From NCBI GenBank assembly GCA_963779645.1, contig CAVZYX010000005.1, forward strand, positions 930,001 to 994,000: a stretch of 64,000 nucleotides of DNA. Direction: 5' to 3'. The DNA is from CALMBW01 sp963779645. Its GTDB lineage: Bacteria; Actinomycetota; CADDZG01; WHSQ01. A model generated the notes under the pieces. That model was not told where the DNA came from. It worked only from the letters and a program-made list of their open reading frames with translations, and ran no database searches. The position numbers were made by a program, and so were the translations under genes. This document shows positions 34,090 through 42,479 of this stretch, in pieces (within the stretch, counting starts at the first letter, position 1; each line of letters starts with the position of its first letter).

Positions 34090-36071
34090 GCATCGACGAT
34101 AGGAAGCTCAACAAGGCCCGGGGGATGACCTACGGCATCGGCTTGCTAAAGGGCATGGCCGTAACCCTCAAACACCTCTTCAAGCACAACACGGTTATCC
34201 AGTATCCGGACGAGAAACAAGATCTCGGCCCCCGCACGCGCGGCGTTATCGCCCTGAAAGAAGAGAACTGCACCGTGTGCATGCTCTGCGCGCGTGAGTG
34301 CCCCGACTGGTGCATCTACATCGACTCGCACAAGGAAACTCTCCCACCCAAGCGAGAAGGCGGACGGCCACGCAAGCGCAACGTCCTGGATCGGTTCGCG
34401 ATCGACTACGCCTTGTGCATGTACTGCGGTATCTGCGTCGAGGTGTGCCCCTACGACGCGTTGTTCTGGTCACGCGAGTTCGAATACGCCGAGTACGACA
34501 TCCGCAATCTCACCCATGAGAAAGAGAAACTGTCGGACTGGATGGCAACGGTCCTACCGCCACCCCCTCTAGACCGTGGAGCCGAACTACCAGGCCAACA
34601 GGCAGCAGCCTCGGCCCCCGCAGCCACGCCCGCACCAGCCGCGACGGCTCCTGCCGCGACCGCTCCAGCTGCTGGAGCAACTACCCCAACAGCGTCCCCG
34701 ACAACAACACCCCCACCCGACGTATCCGCGGCAGACGCCGCCCGCCTACCAGCCCCACCCCGACGCGAAGCCCCGCCTGCACAGAAGACGGCCGCCCAAG
34801 AAGAGCCCGAGCAAGCGAAAGACGTACCTCCTCCAGCGGAAGCGGCGGCTCCATCAGCAGCCGAGGCAACACAGTCCGACGTTCAAGCAGGCGAAACCAA
34901 AGAACAGCCCCTCAGCGAGGAACAGAAGGCGGCGTTCCAAGAGTCACCCGGCCCGAACGTAGAAGTCCCCCACGAATCCCCAAAACCGGTTGCACTTACC
35001 CCGACGGAAGACGGGGACACCGTCTACAAAGAGGTACTCCAAGAGCAGAAAGACAAAGGCTCGTCCCCCCAAGTAGCCGAAGCGAGAGCCCGAGTAGCCA
35101 AAGCAAAAGCCGAACGAGGGATCAAACGAGGCCCGACCCCCTTGGATGTAGACAAGCCAGTAGCCTCCGCCCCCATCGAAGGCGAGGGTTCGGGCGCGCC
35201 TCAACAGGCGGCGACGTCCGGAGCCCCGGAGGAAGCCTCCGCAGGAAGCGGCCCGGATTCCAGTGCTAAGACCGAATCGACAAGTGGAACTAACGCCGCT
35301 TCTGAGGACCGCGACGGAGGGGCTGCGGTGGCGACGCCGGTCCCAGAGCCCGGTGCCGGAGCCGTTTCTGAGGACCGCGACGGAGGGGCTGAGGTGGCGC
35401 CGCCGGTCGCGGAGTCAGGGACCGAAACTCCAGACGAGGTCTATGAACGAGTGCTGGCTGAAGAGACGGGCCAAGGGCTCGAGCGATGCAGTCGCGCAAG
35501 GCAGGGCGAAAGCAGCGAGGGTGAAGGCAGAGAGGGCGCAGAAGTGAGCGCAGAAACCGTCCAGGAGGTCATGTTCTGGGTGCTCGCCGTGATCATGGTC
35601 GGTGCGGCGTTCCGCGTGGTTACGACGCAGAACGTCGTTCATGCGGCCCTGTACCTGGTGGGGACGCTGATGGGGGCTGCTGCGCTGTACGTCTTGTTCC
35701 TTGCCGAGTTCGTCGCGTGGGCCCAGGTGTTGATCTACGTCGGGGCCGTCGTTGTTCTGATGTTGTTCGGACTCATGCTGACGCGAGCGCCGATCGGGAA
35801 AGCGAACTACGACAATTCACAGAAGCTGCTGGCGGCAGTGGTCGCTGCGTCTTTGTTCGGGGTGACGAGCTGGATCCTCATGGATGCTTTCGATGGTGCG
35901 GAGATAACACTGGCGGCCGAGAACGCCGTGCGAACGAAGGACATCGGAGAAGTGATCTTCTCTGCGTACGTGCTGCCGTTCGAGGTTGTGTCCGTACTTC
36001 TCCTTGCGGCGTTGATCGGGGCTGTGATGATCGCGCGCAGGGATGAGAACCCAACCAAGGATGGTGACTGA
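34086..36071 (+). CDS. nuoI: Complex I subunit I with long tail, in-frame fusion to subunit J
   Basis: As sequenced, one frame runs from GTG 34086 (GTGA overlap with nuoH) to 36071, giving 661 residues. Residues 1-150 are NuoI with both [4Fe-4S] motifs (ENCTVCMLCARECPDWC and ALCMYCGICVEVCPYDA). Residues about 160-485 are a disordered Ala/Pro/Glu/Thr-rich tail with two KGS/GRAKAAR-type helical modules and two EDRDGG repeats. Residues from 487 on are complete NuoJ. Removing the A at 35466 restores the second module (EERAKGSSDAV, then AQGRAKAARVKAE) and ends NuoI with TGA at 35545-35547, overlapping the GTG of nuoJ. The fusion is therefore probably a frameshift, natural or technical. Confidence 0.85.
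   Translation: MSIDDRKLNKARGMTYGIGLLKGMAVTLKHLFKHNTVIQYPDEKQDLGPRTRGVIALKEENCTVCMLCARECPDWCIYIDSHKETLPPKREGGRPRKRNVLDRFAIDYALCMYCGICVEVCPYDALFWSREFEYAEYDIRNLTHEKEKLSDWMATVLPPPPLDRGAELPGQQAAASAPAATPAPAATAPAATAPAAGATTPTASPTTTPPPDVSAADAARLPAPPRREAPPAQKTAAQEEPEQAKDVPPPAEAAAPSAAEATQSDVQAGETKEQPLSEEQKAAFQESPGPNVEVPHESPKPVALTPTEDGDTVYKEVLQEQKDKGSSPQVAEARARVAKAKAERGIKRGPTPLDVDKPVASAPIEGEGSGAPQQAATSGAPEEASAGSGPDSSAKTESTSGTNAASEDRDGGAAVATPVPEPGAGAVSEDRDGGAEVAPPVAESGTETPDEVYERVLAEETGQGLERCSRARQGESSEGEGREGAEVSAETVQEVMFWVLAVIMVGAAFRVVTTQNVVHAALYLVGTLMGAAALYVLFLAEFVAWAQVLIYVGAVVVLMLFGLMLTRAPIGKANYDNSQKLLAAVVAASLFGVTSWILMDAFDGAEITLAAENAVRTKDIGEVIFSAYVLPFEVVSVLLLAALIGAVMIARRDENPTKDGD
35226..35386 (+). repeat. 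Shared linker module in nuoI2, with internal 66-bp duplication
   Basis: CCGGAGGAAGCCTCCG at 35226 and GAGGACCGCGACGGAGG at 35304 repeat the element in nuoG at 21464-21564. The second string recurs at 35370, exactly 66 bases (22 codons) later, with matching flanks, showing a tandem in-frame duplication. The encoded motif is EDRDGGA(A/E)V. Confidence 0.75.
35544..36071 (+). CDS. nuoJ: Complex I subunit J, second set (likely separate gene)
   Basis: The last 175 residues of the 34086-36071 frame form a full NuoJ: VVTTQNVVHAALYLVGTLMGAAALYVL, the pi-bulge helix AQVLIYVGAVVVLMLFGLML, and LPFEVVSVLLLAALIGAVMIARR. A GTG at 35544 would be its own start, overlapping a TGA at 35545-35547 in the frame of the restored NuoI, just like the other gene junctions here. 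Confidence 0.85.
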   Translation: MSAETVQEVMFWVLAVIMVGAAFRVVTTQNVVHAALYLVGTLMGAAALYVLFLAEFVAWAQVLIYVGAVVVLMLFGLMLTRAPIGKANYDNSQKLLAAVVAASLFGVTSWILMDAFDGAEITLAAENAVRTKDIGEVIFSAYVLPFEVVSVLLLAALIGAVMIARRDENPTKDGD

Positions 36072-36370
36072 TGCCGATCACCTATCTGTTGATCCTGTCG
36101 GCTCTCCTGTTCTGCATCGGGGTGTACGGCGTGCTGGCTCGTCAGAACGCGGTGCTGATCCTCCTGTCGATCGAGCTGATGCTGAATGCGGTCAACATCA
36201 ACCTCATAGCGTTCTCCGCGATCCTTAACGATGCGGTGGGACAGGTCTTCGCGCTGTTCATAATCGCGGTTGCGGCTGCCGAGGTGGGCGTGGGGTTGGC
36301 GATCGTGATCCTTATCTACCGGAACCGAGAGAGCGTCGACGTCGATGAGATGTCGCTGATGAAGTGGTGA
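36071..36370 (+). CDS. nuoK: Complex I subunit K, second set
   Basis: This 99-residue protein has the two conserved membrane glutamates in LLSIELMLNAVNINLIAF and AVAAAEVGVGLAIVILIYR. It shares one base with the nuoJ stop and ends MSLMKW. Confidence 0.95.
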   Translation: MPITYLLILSALLFCIGVYGVLARQNAVLILLSIELMLNAVNINLIAFSAILNDAVGQVFALFIIAVAAAEVGVGLAIVILIYRNRESVDVDEMSLMKW

Positions 36371-36386
36371 GAGGACCCATTAGCTG

Positions 36387-38420
36387 ATGAACGGACTGTT
36401 GCTGTTCGCGCAGGAGCACGGGGAAGAGGTCGTTCACGCGTCGCGTGACGGTTTCTTCACCGACGTCATGTGGCTCGTGCCGCTCCTGCCGTTCCTGTCC
36501 TTCTTCGCGACACTCTTCTTCGGGAAGAAGATGCCCCGCAAAGGCCATGAGTTCGGCATCTTCGCGGTAGCCGTTGCGTTCATCATCTCGGTGCTGGGGT
36601 TCATCGACCTGGCATCGGGGGCCGGCGCAGTCGAGAAGTCGTGGACGTGGTTCCAGTTCGGTGGCGGCGAGTCATTGAGGCTCGAGCTCGGGATGAACTA
36701 CGACTTCCTGTGCGGGCTCATGTTTATGGTCGTCACATTCATCTCGCTGCTCGTTCAGATCTACTCGACCAGCTACATGCACGACGACAAGCGCTACACG
36801 TGGTTCTACGCGGCTCTCTCCCTTTTCACGTTCTCGATGCTGCTCCTTGTGATAGCGAACAACCTGCTCCAGATGATCGTTGGCTGGGAGGGCGTGGGTG
36901 TCTGCTCTTACTTCCTGATCGGTCACTACTGGGAGGAGAAGGAGAACAGCTCCGCCGCGATGAAGGCGTTCATCACGACGCGCGTAGGTGACGTTGGGTT
37001 CATGTTCGGGATTTTCGCTCTATTCGTTGCCGGTCATACGTTCAACATCAACCTTCTCAACCACATGGCGGAGGAAGGCGAGATCGGCGGCACGGTGCTT
37101 ACCGTTGCTGCGTTGTTGCTGTTCTGTGGAGCGGTCGGCAAGTCCGCTCAGTTCCCATTGCACGTGTGGTTGCCGGACGCTATGGCGGGTCCAACGCCGG
37201 TTTCGGCGCTGATCCATGCCGCGACGATGGTTGTCGCCGGCATCTATCTCGTCGCGCGGATGTTCATCGTGTTCGAGCATGCCGGTGTCGCTCTGGATGT
37301 TGTGGCGATCATCGCTTCGATAACGATGTTGATAGCCGCGGTGCTTGCCCTCGTCCAGGACGACATCAAACGAGTGCTGGCGTATTCGACCATCTCGCAG
37401 CTCGGCTACATGATGGCCGCCCTAGGTGTCGGGGCCTATACCGCCGGCATCTTCCATCTTTTCACGCACGCGATGTTCAAGGCCTTGTTGTTCTTGGGTG
37501 CCGGTTCGGTGATTCATGGCGTACATAGCAACAACATGAGCGACATGGGTGGGCTTCGAAAGTTCATGCCTCACACGTTCAGGACGTTCATCATCGGTTC
37601 GCTCGCGCTTGCCGGGATCTTCCCGTTGGCCGGGTTCTGGTCCAAGGACGAGATCCTGGGCGGAGCCTTGCGAGGGGCTATAGATCACGGCCACTTCGCA
37701 TCATGGGTCGTTTTCATCGTCGGGATAGTCGTTGCTTTCCTGACCGCCTTCTATATGACCAGGGCCTGCGTGAAGACCTTCTGGGGCGAGTACAGAGGCC
37801 ACGGCCATCCTCACGAGAGCGACGGTGCCATGGTGACCCCGCTATGGATACTTGCCGGTCTCTCATGCGTCGTGGGCTTCCTGGGGATGCCTGTGATCGG
37901 GGTCTTCGCCGATTGGATCCATGTGCCGGGAGAAGAACACCACGCCTTCTCTGGCTTCTACAACCTCGCGCTTCCGGCGTTCTCGGTCTCGATCGCGGTC
38001 CTTGCGATCTGGCTGGGCTGGCAGATGTATGCAAAGGACCGATTCAAGGTCGACATCCTTACGAGTCCCTTCGCGTGGACCTACCGTTTCGTCGAGAACA
38101 AGTACTACCTCGACGACATCTACATGAAGGGCATCGTCAAGCCGATCCAGTACTCACTCTCCAAGGCGGCCAACTGGTTCAACCAGAAGGTGATCGATGG
38201 GGTCGTCAATGGAACGGCTTTCATCTCTGTTGCCTCGGGCAAGCAGGTCTACAAGGTCTTGGATCAAGGTGTCATCGACGGAGTAATCAACGGTTCTGCA
38301 GGCCTCACGGACGCTTCGGGTGGCCTGCTTCGCTACATCCAATCGGGGAATGTGCAGAGGTATGCAGCGGTGTTGTTCGCATCAATCGCCGTGTTCGTTG
38401 GACTATTCGCGATCGTCTAG
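36387..38420 (+). CDS. nuoL: Complex I subunit L, second set
   Basis: This 677-residue antiporter-like subunit has IVGWEGVGVCSYFLIGHYWEEKENSSAAMKAF and VGKSAQFPLHVWLPDAMAGPTPVSALIHAATMVVAG, with the C-terminal lateral-helix region. The start is ATG 36387, 17 bases after nuoK, in the context TTAGCTG without a strong ribosome-binding site. Confidence 0.95.
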   Translation: MNGLLLFAQEHGEEVVHASRDGFFTDVMWLVPLLPFLSFFATLFFGKKMPRKGHEFGIFAVAVAFIISVLGFIDLASGAGAVEKSWTWFQFGGGESLRLELGMNYDFLCGLMFMVVTFISLLVQIYSTSYMHDDKRYTWFYAALSLFTFSMLLLVIANNLLQMIVGWEGVGVCSYFLIGHYWEEKENSSAAMKAFITTRVGDVGFMFGIFALFVAGHTFNINLLNHMAEEGEIGGTVLTVAALLLFCGAVGKSAQFPLHVWLPDAMAGPTPVSALIHAATMVVAGIYLVARMFIVFEHAGVALDVVAIIASITMLIAAVLALVQDDIKRVLAYSTISQLGYMMAALGVGAYTAGIFHLFTHAMFKALLFLGAGSVIHGVHSNNMSDMGGLRKFMPHTFRTFIIGSLALAGIFPLAGFWSKDEILGGALRGAIDHGHFASWVVFIVGIVVAFLTAFYMTRACVKTFWGEYRGHGHPHESDGAMVTPLWILAGLSCVVGFLGMPVIGVFADWIHVPGEEHHAFSGFYNLALPAFSVSIAVLAIWLGWQMYAKDRFKVDILTSPFAWTYRFVENKYYLDDIYMKGIVKPIQYSLSKAANWFNQKVIDGVVNGTAFISVASGKQVYKVLDQGVIDGVINGSAGLTDASGGLLRYIQSGNVQRYAAVLFASIAVFVGLFAIV

Positions 38421-38444
38421 AAGAGCAAAAGGAGCGACTACAGC

Positions 38445-39959
38445 ATGGACTGGCTCGATAACTGGGGACTGAGCATCGCTACGTTCCTGCCAGCCGTCGG
38501 CGCGGCGGTCCTTCTGTTCATACCAAGTGCGCAGGAGAAGTTGATAAAGATCTTCGCACTCGCCGTCGCAGGTATCGCGCTGGTCGTCGGCGTTCTGCTG
38601 CTTTTCAGGTTCGATTACGGGGAGAGCGCAAGGATCCAGTTCGAAGTGTTCAAGGAGTGGATCCCTCAGATCGGCTCGAACTATCACATCGGTGTGGACG
38701 GGATGGCTCTGCCCCTGTTCGCTCTTTCTCTTCTCGTGTCGTTCCTCTGCGTGATCTATCTGTGGTGGCACGTGCCCGAGCCCGGCAAGCCGAAGGCGCT
38801 CCTCGCGCTGGTCTTGTTGCTCGAGACGGGGATGACGGGAACGTTCATCGCCCTGGATCTGATCCTGTTCTTCATCTTCTGGGAGATCGTGCTGGTCCCG
38901 ATGTACTTCATGATCGGCATCTGGGGCGGTCCGAACCGCCAGTACGCATCGGTCAAATTCTTCCTCTACACGCTCTTCGGATCCATCTTCATGCTGTTGG
39001 GCTTTCTTGCTCTCCGACTCAACACGGGAACGTTCGACATCGTCCAGATGGCGAATGATGGTGTGATCGCCTCGGACACCTTCAAGAACCTCGTGTTCGC
39101 GGGGTTGGCCCTCGGATTCGCCATCAAGGTTCCGATGTGGCCTTTCCACACGTGGCTTCCCGATGCGCATACGGAAGCTCCGACCGTGGGTTCAGTCTTA
39201 CTTGCGGCCATCATGCTGAAGATGGGGACCTACGGATTCATCCGTATCGCGTATCCGATCCTTCCGGACGCCGCCCGCACGTTCGCTCCCGCCATCGGGA
39301 TCCTGGCGGTGATCGCGATCATCTACGGCGCGCTCTGCTGTTTGGCACAGACAGATCTGAAACGTCTGATCGCGTTCTCGTCCGTTGGCCATATGGGTTT
39401 CGTCATGCTTGGACTGGCGACCCTGAACGATCAAGGGATCAATGGAGCGATCTTCGGGATGGTGGCGCACGGACTCATCACCGGCATGCTCTTCTTCTTG
39501 GCCGGGTCGCTGCACGAGCGCTATCACACCCGCGAGATCTCGGAGCTGGGGGGCATGCTTGCCCAGATCCCGAAGTTCGGTTCACTGTTCACCTACGCCT
39601 GCATAGCGTCCCTTGGGTTACCCGGCCTCGCCGGGTTCTGGGGTGAGGTCCTGGCTTTGCTGGGTTCTTACAACCCCGGCGCGGGTCTCGATCCACTGCT
39701 CTTCAGGATCCTCATGGTCGGTGCCGGTATCGGAACGGTGCTCACGGCCGGATACCTGCTCTGGACCATTCAAAGGATCAACCTTGGAACCGTGCCCGAG
39801 AAGTTCTCCGGGAAGGCCATCTTCGATGTCCAGAAGCTCGAGTGGGTGGCGTGGGCGCCGCTGCTGGTCCTGATCCTGGTGGCGGGTCTAGCGCCGAAGC
39901 TGGTCCTGCACGTTACGGACGGAGCGGTCCAAGGCCTAGTCGGGATCCTTGGTGGCTAG
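38445..39959 (+). CDS. nuoM: Complex I subunit M, second set
   Basis: This 504-residue protein has the key Glu in LFFIFWEIVLVPMYFMIGIWGG and the channel segment AIKVPMWPFHTWLPDAHTEAPTVGS. AAGGAGCG about ten bases before ATG 38445 is a good ribosome-binding site; this is one of the few junctions in the operon with a real gap (24 bases). Confidence 0.96.
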   Translation: MDWLDNWGLSIATFLPAVGAAVLLFIPSAQEKLIKIFALAVAGIALVVGVLLLFRFDYGESARIQFEVFKEWIPQIGSNYHIGVDGMALPLFALSLLVSFLCVIYLWWHVPEPGKPKALLALVLLLETGMTGTFIALDLILFFIFWEIVLVPMYFMIGIWGGPNRQYASVKFFLYTLFGSIFMLLGFLALRLNTGTFDIVQMANDGVIASDTFKNLVFAGLALGFAIKVPMWPFHTWLPDAHTEAPTVGSVLLAAIMLKMGTYGFIRIAYPILPDAARTFAPAIGILAVIAIIYGALCCLAQTDLKRLIAFSSVGHMGFVMLGLATLNDQGINGAIFGMVAHGLITGMLFFLAGSLHERYHTREISELGGMLAQIPKFGSLFTYACIASLGLPGLAGFWGEVLALLGSYNPGAGLDPLLFRILMVGAGIGTVLTAGYLLWTIQRINLGTVPEKFSGKAIFDVQKLEWVAWAPLLVLILVAGLAPKLVLHVTDGAVQGLVGILGG

Positions 39960-41441
39960 TTGAGCTCCCTGCAGCAGTCCGTCGACCTGCATGCCATAGC
40001 GCCCGAGTTGGTGCTCGTGGCCACGGCATGCATCGTTCTGGTCGCGGACCTGTTCCTGCCCAAGGACGCGAAGTGGATCGCGATGCCGTTATCGGCCGCC
40101 GGGATCATCGGCACGCTGGCCGCGGTCGTGTCTCTGATCGGAGACGAGCGCGGCACCTTCTTGGTCGGAGGGGAAGCCTCGTTCGTGATCAACGACTTCG
40201 CCTTGTTGTTCAAGGGTCTGTTCTGCGTTGTCGGTCTCATCATCCTGGCCCTGTCGTTCCACTTCTTCAAAACGGGCAAGTACTACCAGGGTGAGTACTA
40301 CTTCTTGATGCTTAGCTCATTGCTAGGTGGGGTCGTCATGGCCAGTTCACGCGACCTCATCACTATCTTCATCGCGATCGAGTTGATCAGCATCCCGGCG
40401 GTTGTGATGTCCGCCATGCGCAAGGGCGACGTCAAAGGCAACGAGGCCGCGCTCAAGTTCTTCCTCTTCAGCGTTCTGTCCTCGGCCCTGATGCTGTACG
40501 GCATGTCGTTGATCTACGGCATGACACAGACGACGATGCTGACGGGAATACGCGAGAGCATCGTTGCGACGGGAGCCGAGAACGAACCGATCGTCGTTCT
40601 GGCCATCTTCTTCCTTCTCGTGGGCTTCGCGTTCAAGGTCTCGGCCGTTCCATTCCATTTCTGGGCACCAGACACCTATGAAGGCTCGCCTTCTCCGGTG
40701 GCGGCGTTCCTCTCCACCGCTTCGAAGATAGGAGGGTTCGTCGGCCTGCTGATCTTGATGTTCGAGGCCTTCCCGCAGGTTGCGGACACATGGAGGCCGC
40801 TGTTCGCCGCACTCGCAGTTGCCACGATGACGGTCGGCAACTTCGTAGCACTGCGGCAACGCAACATCATCCGACTGCTCGCCTATTCGGGGATCGCGGA
40901 ATCGGGTTACGTGCTCGTCTGTTTCGCTCTGATCGACCCTAACAACGCAGCAACCAACCACACAGCCCTTACCGCGGCTATCACCTACCTAGCGGTCTAT
41001 GCGGTCATGGATGCCGGCGCTTTCGCCGCAGCTGTGAGTTTCGCCCGCAAGGGCGGGAGTTACTTCATCGACGATTACAAGGGGTTGTGGAACCGCAGCC
41101 CGGCTCTCGCCACTTTGATGGCCGTGTTCATGATCTCGCTGTTGGGCGGACCTCCGCTCGCCGGTTTCTGGGCGAAGCTATTCGTCTTCAACGCGACCTT
41201 CCAAGCACAGGTCTGGTGGCTGGGTGCCGTGATGGGTATCAACGCCGTCGTTGCAGCCTTCTATTACCTCGCCGTCGTTAAACGCATGTTCTTCGACGCA
41301 CCTGAACTGACCGACCCGGTCGAGGTGCCTTATCTCTTGCGCGCAGCGATGGGCATCGCCGCCGTTGCCTTGGTCGCCGTAACGGTTTACCCACCGTTGA
41401 TCACAGAACTGGCCGACCGAGCTCTTCTTGCAGTTCCCTAG
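39960..41441 (+). CDS. nuoN: Complex I subunit N, second set
   Basis: This 493-residue protein has the conserved Glu in FIAIELISIPAVVMSAMRKGD and FKVSAVPFHFWAPDTYEGSPSPVAAFLS. It starts at TTG directly after the nuoM stop and is the last gene of the second set, which contains A, B, C, D, H, I, J, K, L, M and N but no E, F or G. Confidence 0.95.
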   Translation: MSSLQQSVDLHAIAPELVLVATACIVLVADLFLPKDAKWIAMPLSAAGIIGTLAAVVSLIGDERGTFLVGGEASFVINDFALLFKGLFCVVGLIILALSFHFFKTGKYYQGEYYFLMLSSLLGGVVMASSRDLITIFIAIELISIPAVVMSAMRKGDVKGNEAALKFFLFSVLSSALMLYGMSLIYGMTQTTMLTGIRESIVATGAENEPIVVLAIFFLLVGFAFKVSAVPFHFWAPDTYEGSPSPVAAFLSTASKIGGFVGLLILMFEAFPQVADTWRPLFAALAVATMTVGNFVALRQRNIIRLLAYSGIAESGYVLVCFALIDPNNAATNHTALTAAITYLAVYAVMDAGAFAAAVSFARKGGSYFIDDYKGLWNRSPALATLMAVFMISLLGGPPLAGFWAKLFVFNATFQAQVWWLGAVMGINAVVAAFYYLAVVKRMFFDAPELTDPVEVPYLLRAAMGIAAVALVAVTVYPPLITELADRALLAVP

Positions 41442-41459
41442 CCCCGGCGGATCTTCTTC

Positions 41460-42077
41460 ATGAGACGTGGGGGCAGGCGAGGTCTCCGACGACTCCTTGG
41501 ACTTGGAGGCACTGGGCGTCGTGCTGGACGCCGGTCCGGTTCGGGTCGCGCCGGCGGTTTCAACCCACCGGGTGGCCATCCACATTGCGATGTTGGGGTG
41601 TGCTTCGATGAGTCCGTCTTCTTAGACGGTGACGGCGATGGTGCTGCGGACGGCTACGGGATCGCAGGGCAGAAAGACTTTCCGGCCGGCGGCTACAACC
41701 TCTTTGTTCAGGACGGTGCGCAGATGGTGACCATATCCTCGGGGGCCTCTACCAAAGGCGATGCAGGGATCACGCGCACCTTCGCGGCGAGCGAGGGCCA
41801 AACGTTCGCGGCAGCGGCGACGGCTTGCGTCCGAGACAAGACGGGGGGATTCAAGGCGCGCCTTACGATCTCCGCGCGAACGGCGCAGGGGCCACAACTC
41901 GAGGAGTGGAACGACCGCATCACCGATGAGACGGAGCCGCAAACGATTCGGGTGACCGGTGCCGTGATGCCACCAGGCACGGAGCTGGTCACGGTGAAGT
42001 TCCGTGCCCACACCATGGCACCGGGTGAGGAAGGTAGAGCCGAGCTCCGGCGCTTCACCTTCGAGCGACTCTCTTAA
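41460..42077 (+). CDS. Hypothetical protein, start uncertain
   Basis: The frame gives 205 residues from ATG 41460, but the first 45 are Arg/Gly-rich (RRGLRRLLGLGGTGRRAGRR) and unlike the rest, so the real start may be GTG 41598, giving about 159 residues beginning VCFDESVFLDGDGDGAADGYG. The later part (IAGQKDFPAGGYNLFVQDGAQ to the end) reads like a beta-rich, Ca-binding-like secreted domain with a DGDGDG run. No family was recognised and no signal peptide is visible. It follows nuoN by 18 bases. Confidence 0.5.
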   Translation: MRRGGRRGLRRLLGLGGTGRRAGRRSGSGRAGGFNPPGGHPHCDVGVCFDESVFLDGDGDGAADGYGIAGQKDFPAGGYNLFVQDGAQMVTISSGASTKGDAGITRTFAASEGQTFAAAATACVRDKTGGFKARLTISARTAQGPQLEEWNDRITDETEPQTIRVTGAVMPPGTELVTVKFRAHTMAPGEEGRAELRRFTFERLS

Positions 42078-42145
42078 GGCGGTTTCTTGCTCGTAATCCT
42101 TGCTTGCTTATAGGCAGTTGCTCCTCGCGTCGATAGCTTGCGTAT

Positions 42146-42313
42146 ATGCGGCTGCTTACCTCTATCGACTGGCCCTCGCTCATCGATCACTGGATCGTGC
42201 GGGTCACCGCGCTGTTCTCTTCGGCAGGAGCGGCGGCCCTCGCTCTCGACAGGCTCGAGAAGGTTCGGATCCCTAACGGGACTAGTCCGGACAACCCCCC
42301 AACCAGGCCATAG
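42146..42313 (+). CDS. Possible small protein of 55 residues
   Basis: ATG 42146 opens a frame reading MRLLTSIDWPSLIDHWIVRV followed by TALFSSAGAAALALDRLEKVRIP, amphipathic then alanine-rich, ending before a TAG at 42311-42313. Codon use is ordinary for the region and better than in the overlapping frame. No clear ribosome-binding site was found and no homologue is known to me. Confidence 0.35.
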   Translation: MRLLTSIDWPSLIDHWIVRVTALFSSAGAAALALDRLEKVRIPNGTSPDNPPTRP

Positions 42314-42409
42314 ACCGGTAGGAACCGGACATCTAGGCTTAAACCCATCCCCTCGGGCAGGGAAGGTCCACGGCGCGCAGAAGATGTCGTAGACGGCCCG
42401 GGCTGCGCT

Positions 42410-42425
42410 GTAGTCGTTCGACTAC
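42410..42425. promoter_or_regulatory. Perfect 16-base palindrome upstream of M23 peptidase gene
   Basis: GTAGTCGTTCGACTAC is two seven-base inverted arms around a central TT, 55 bases before the start of the M23 peptidase gene. Such a short perfect palindrome could be a dimeric repressor operator. The regulator is unknown. Confidence 0.35.
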
Positions 42426-42479
42426 ATAGCGTGGTTTAGATGCGAGTGACGGTGGGGAGGGTTGGCCGTACATACAGGC

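Larger units (their letters stand above)
42078..42479. other. 402-base interval before the M23 peptidase gene
   Basis: The interval holds one plausible small open frame (42146-42313) and a 16-base palindrome (42410-42425). Otherwise I see no RNA gene, terminator or further coding sequence. It probably contains the promoter of the M23 peptidase gene. Confidence 0.5.

Noticed and set aside
37703..38461. 252-codon frame overlapping the second nuoL
   Set aside because: Shadow of NuoL in another frame with Arg/Leu-rich product.
42138..42392. 84-codon frame overlapping the possible 55-residue protein
   Set aside because: Ser/Arg/Gly-rich product typical of a wrong frame; the 42146 frame has better composition.
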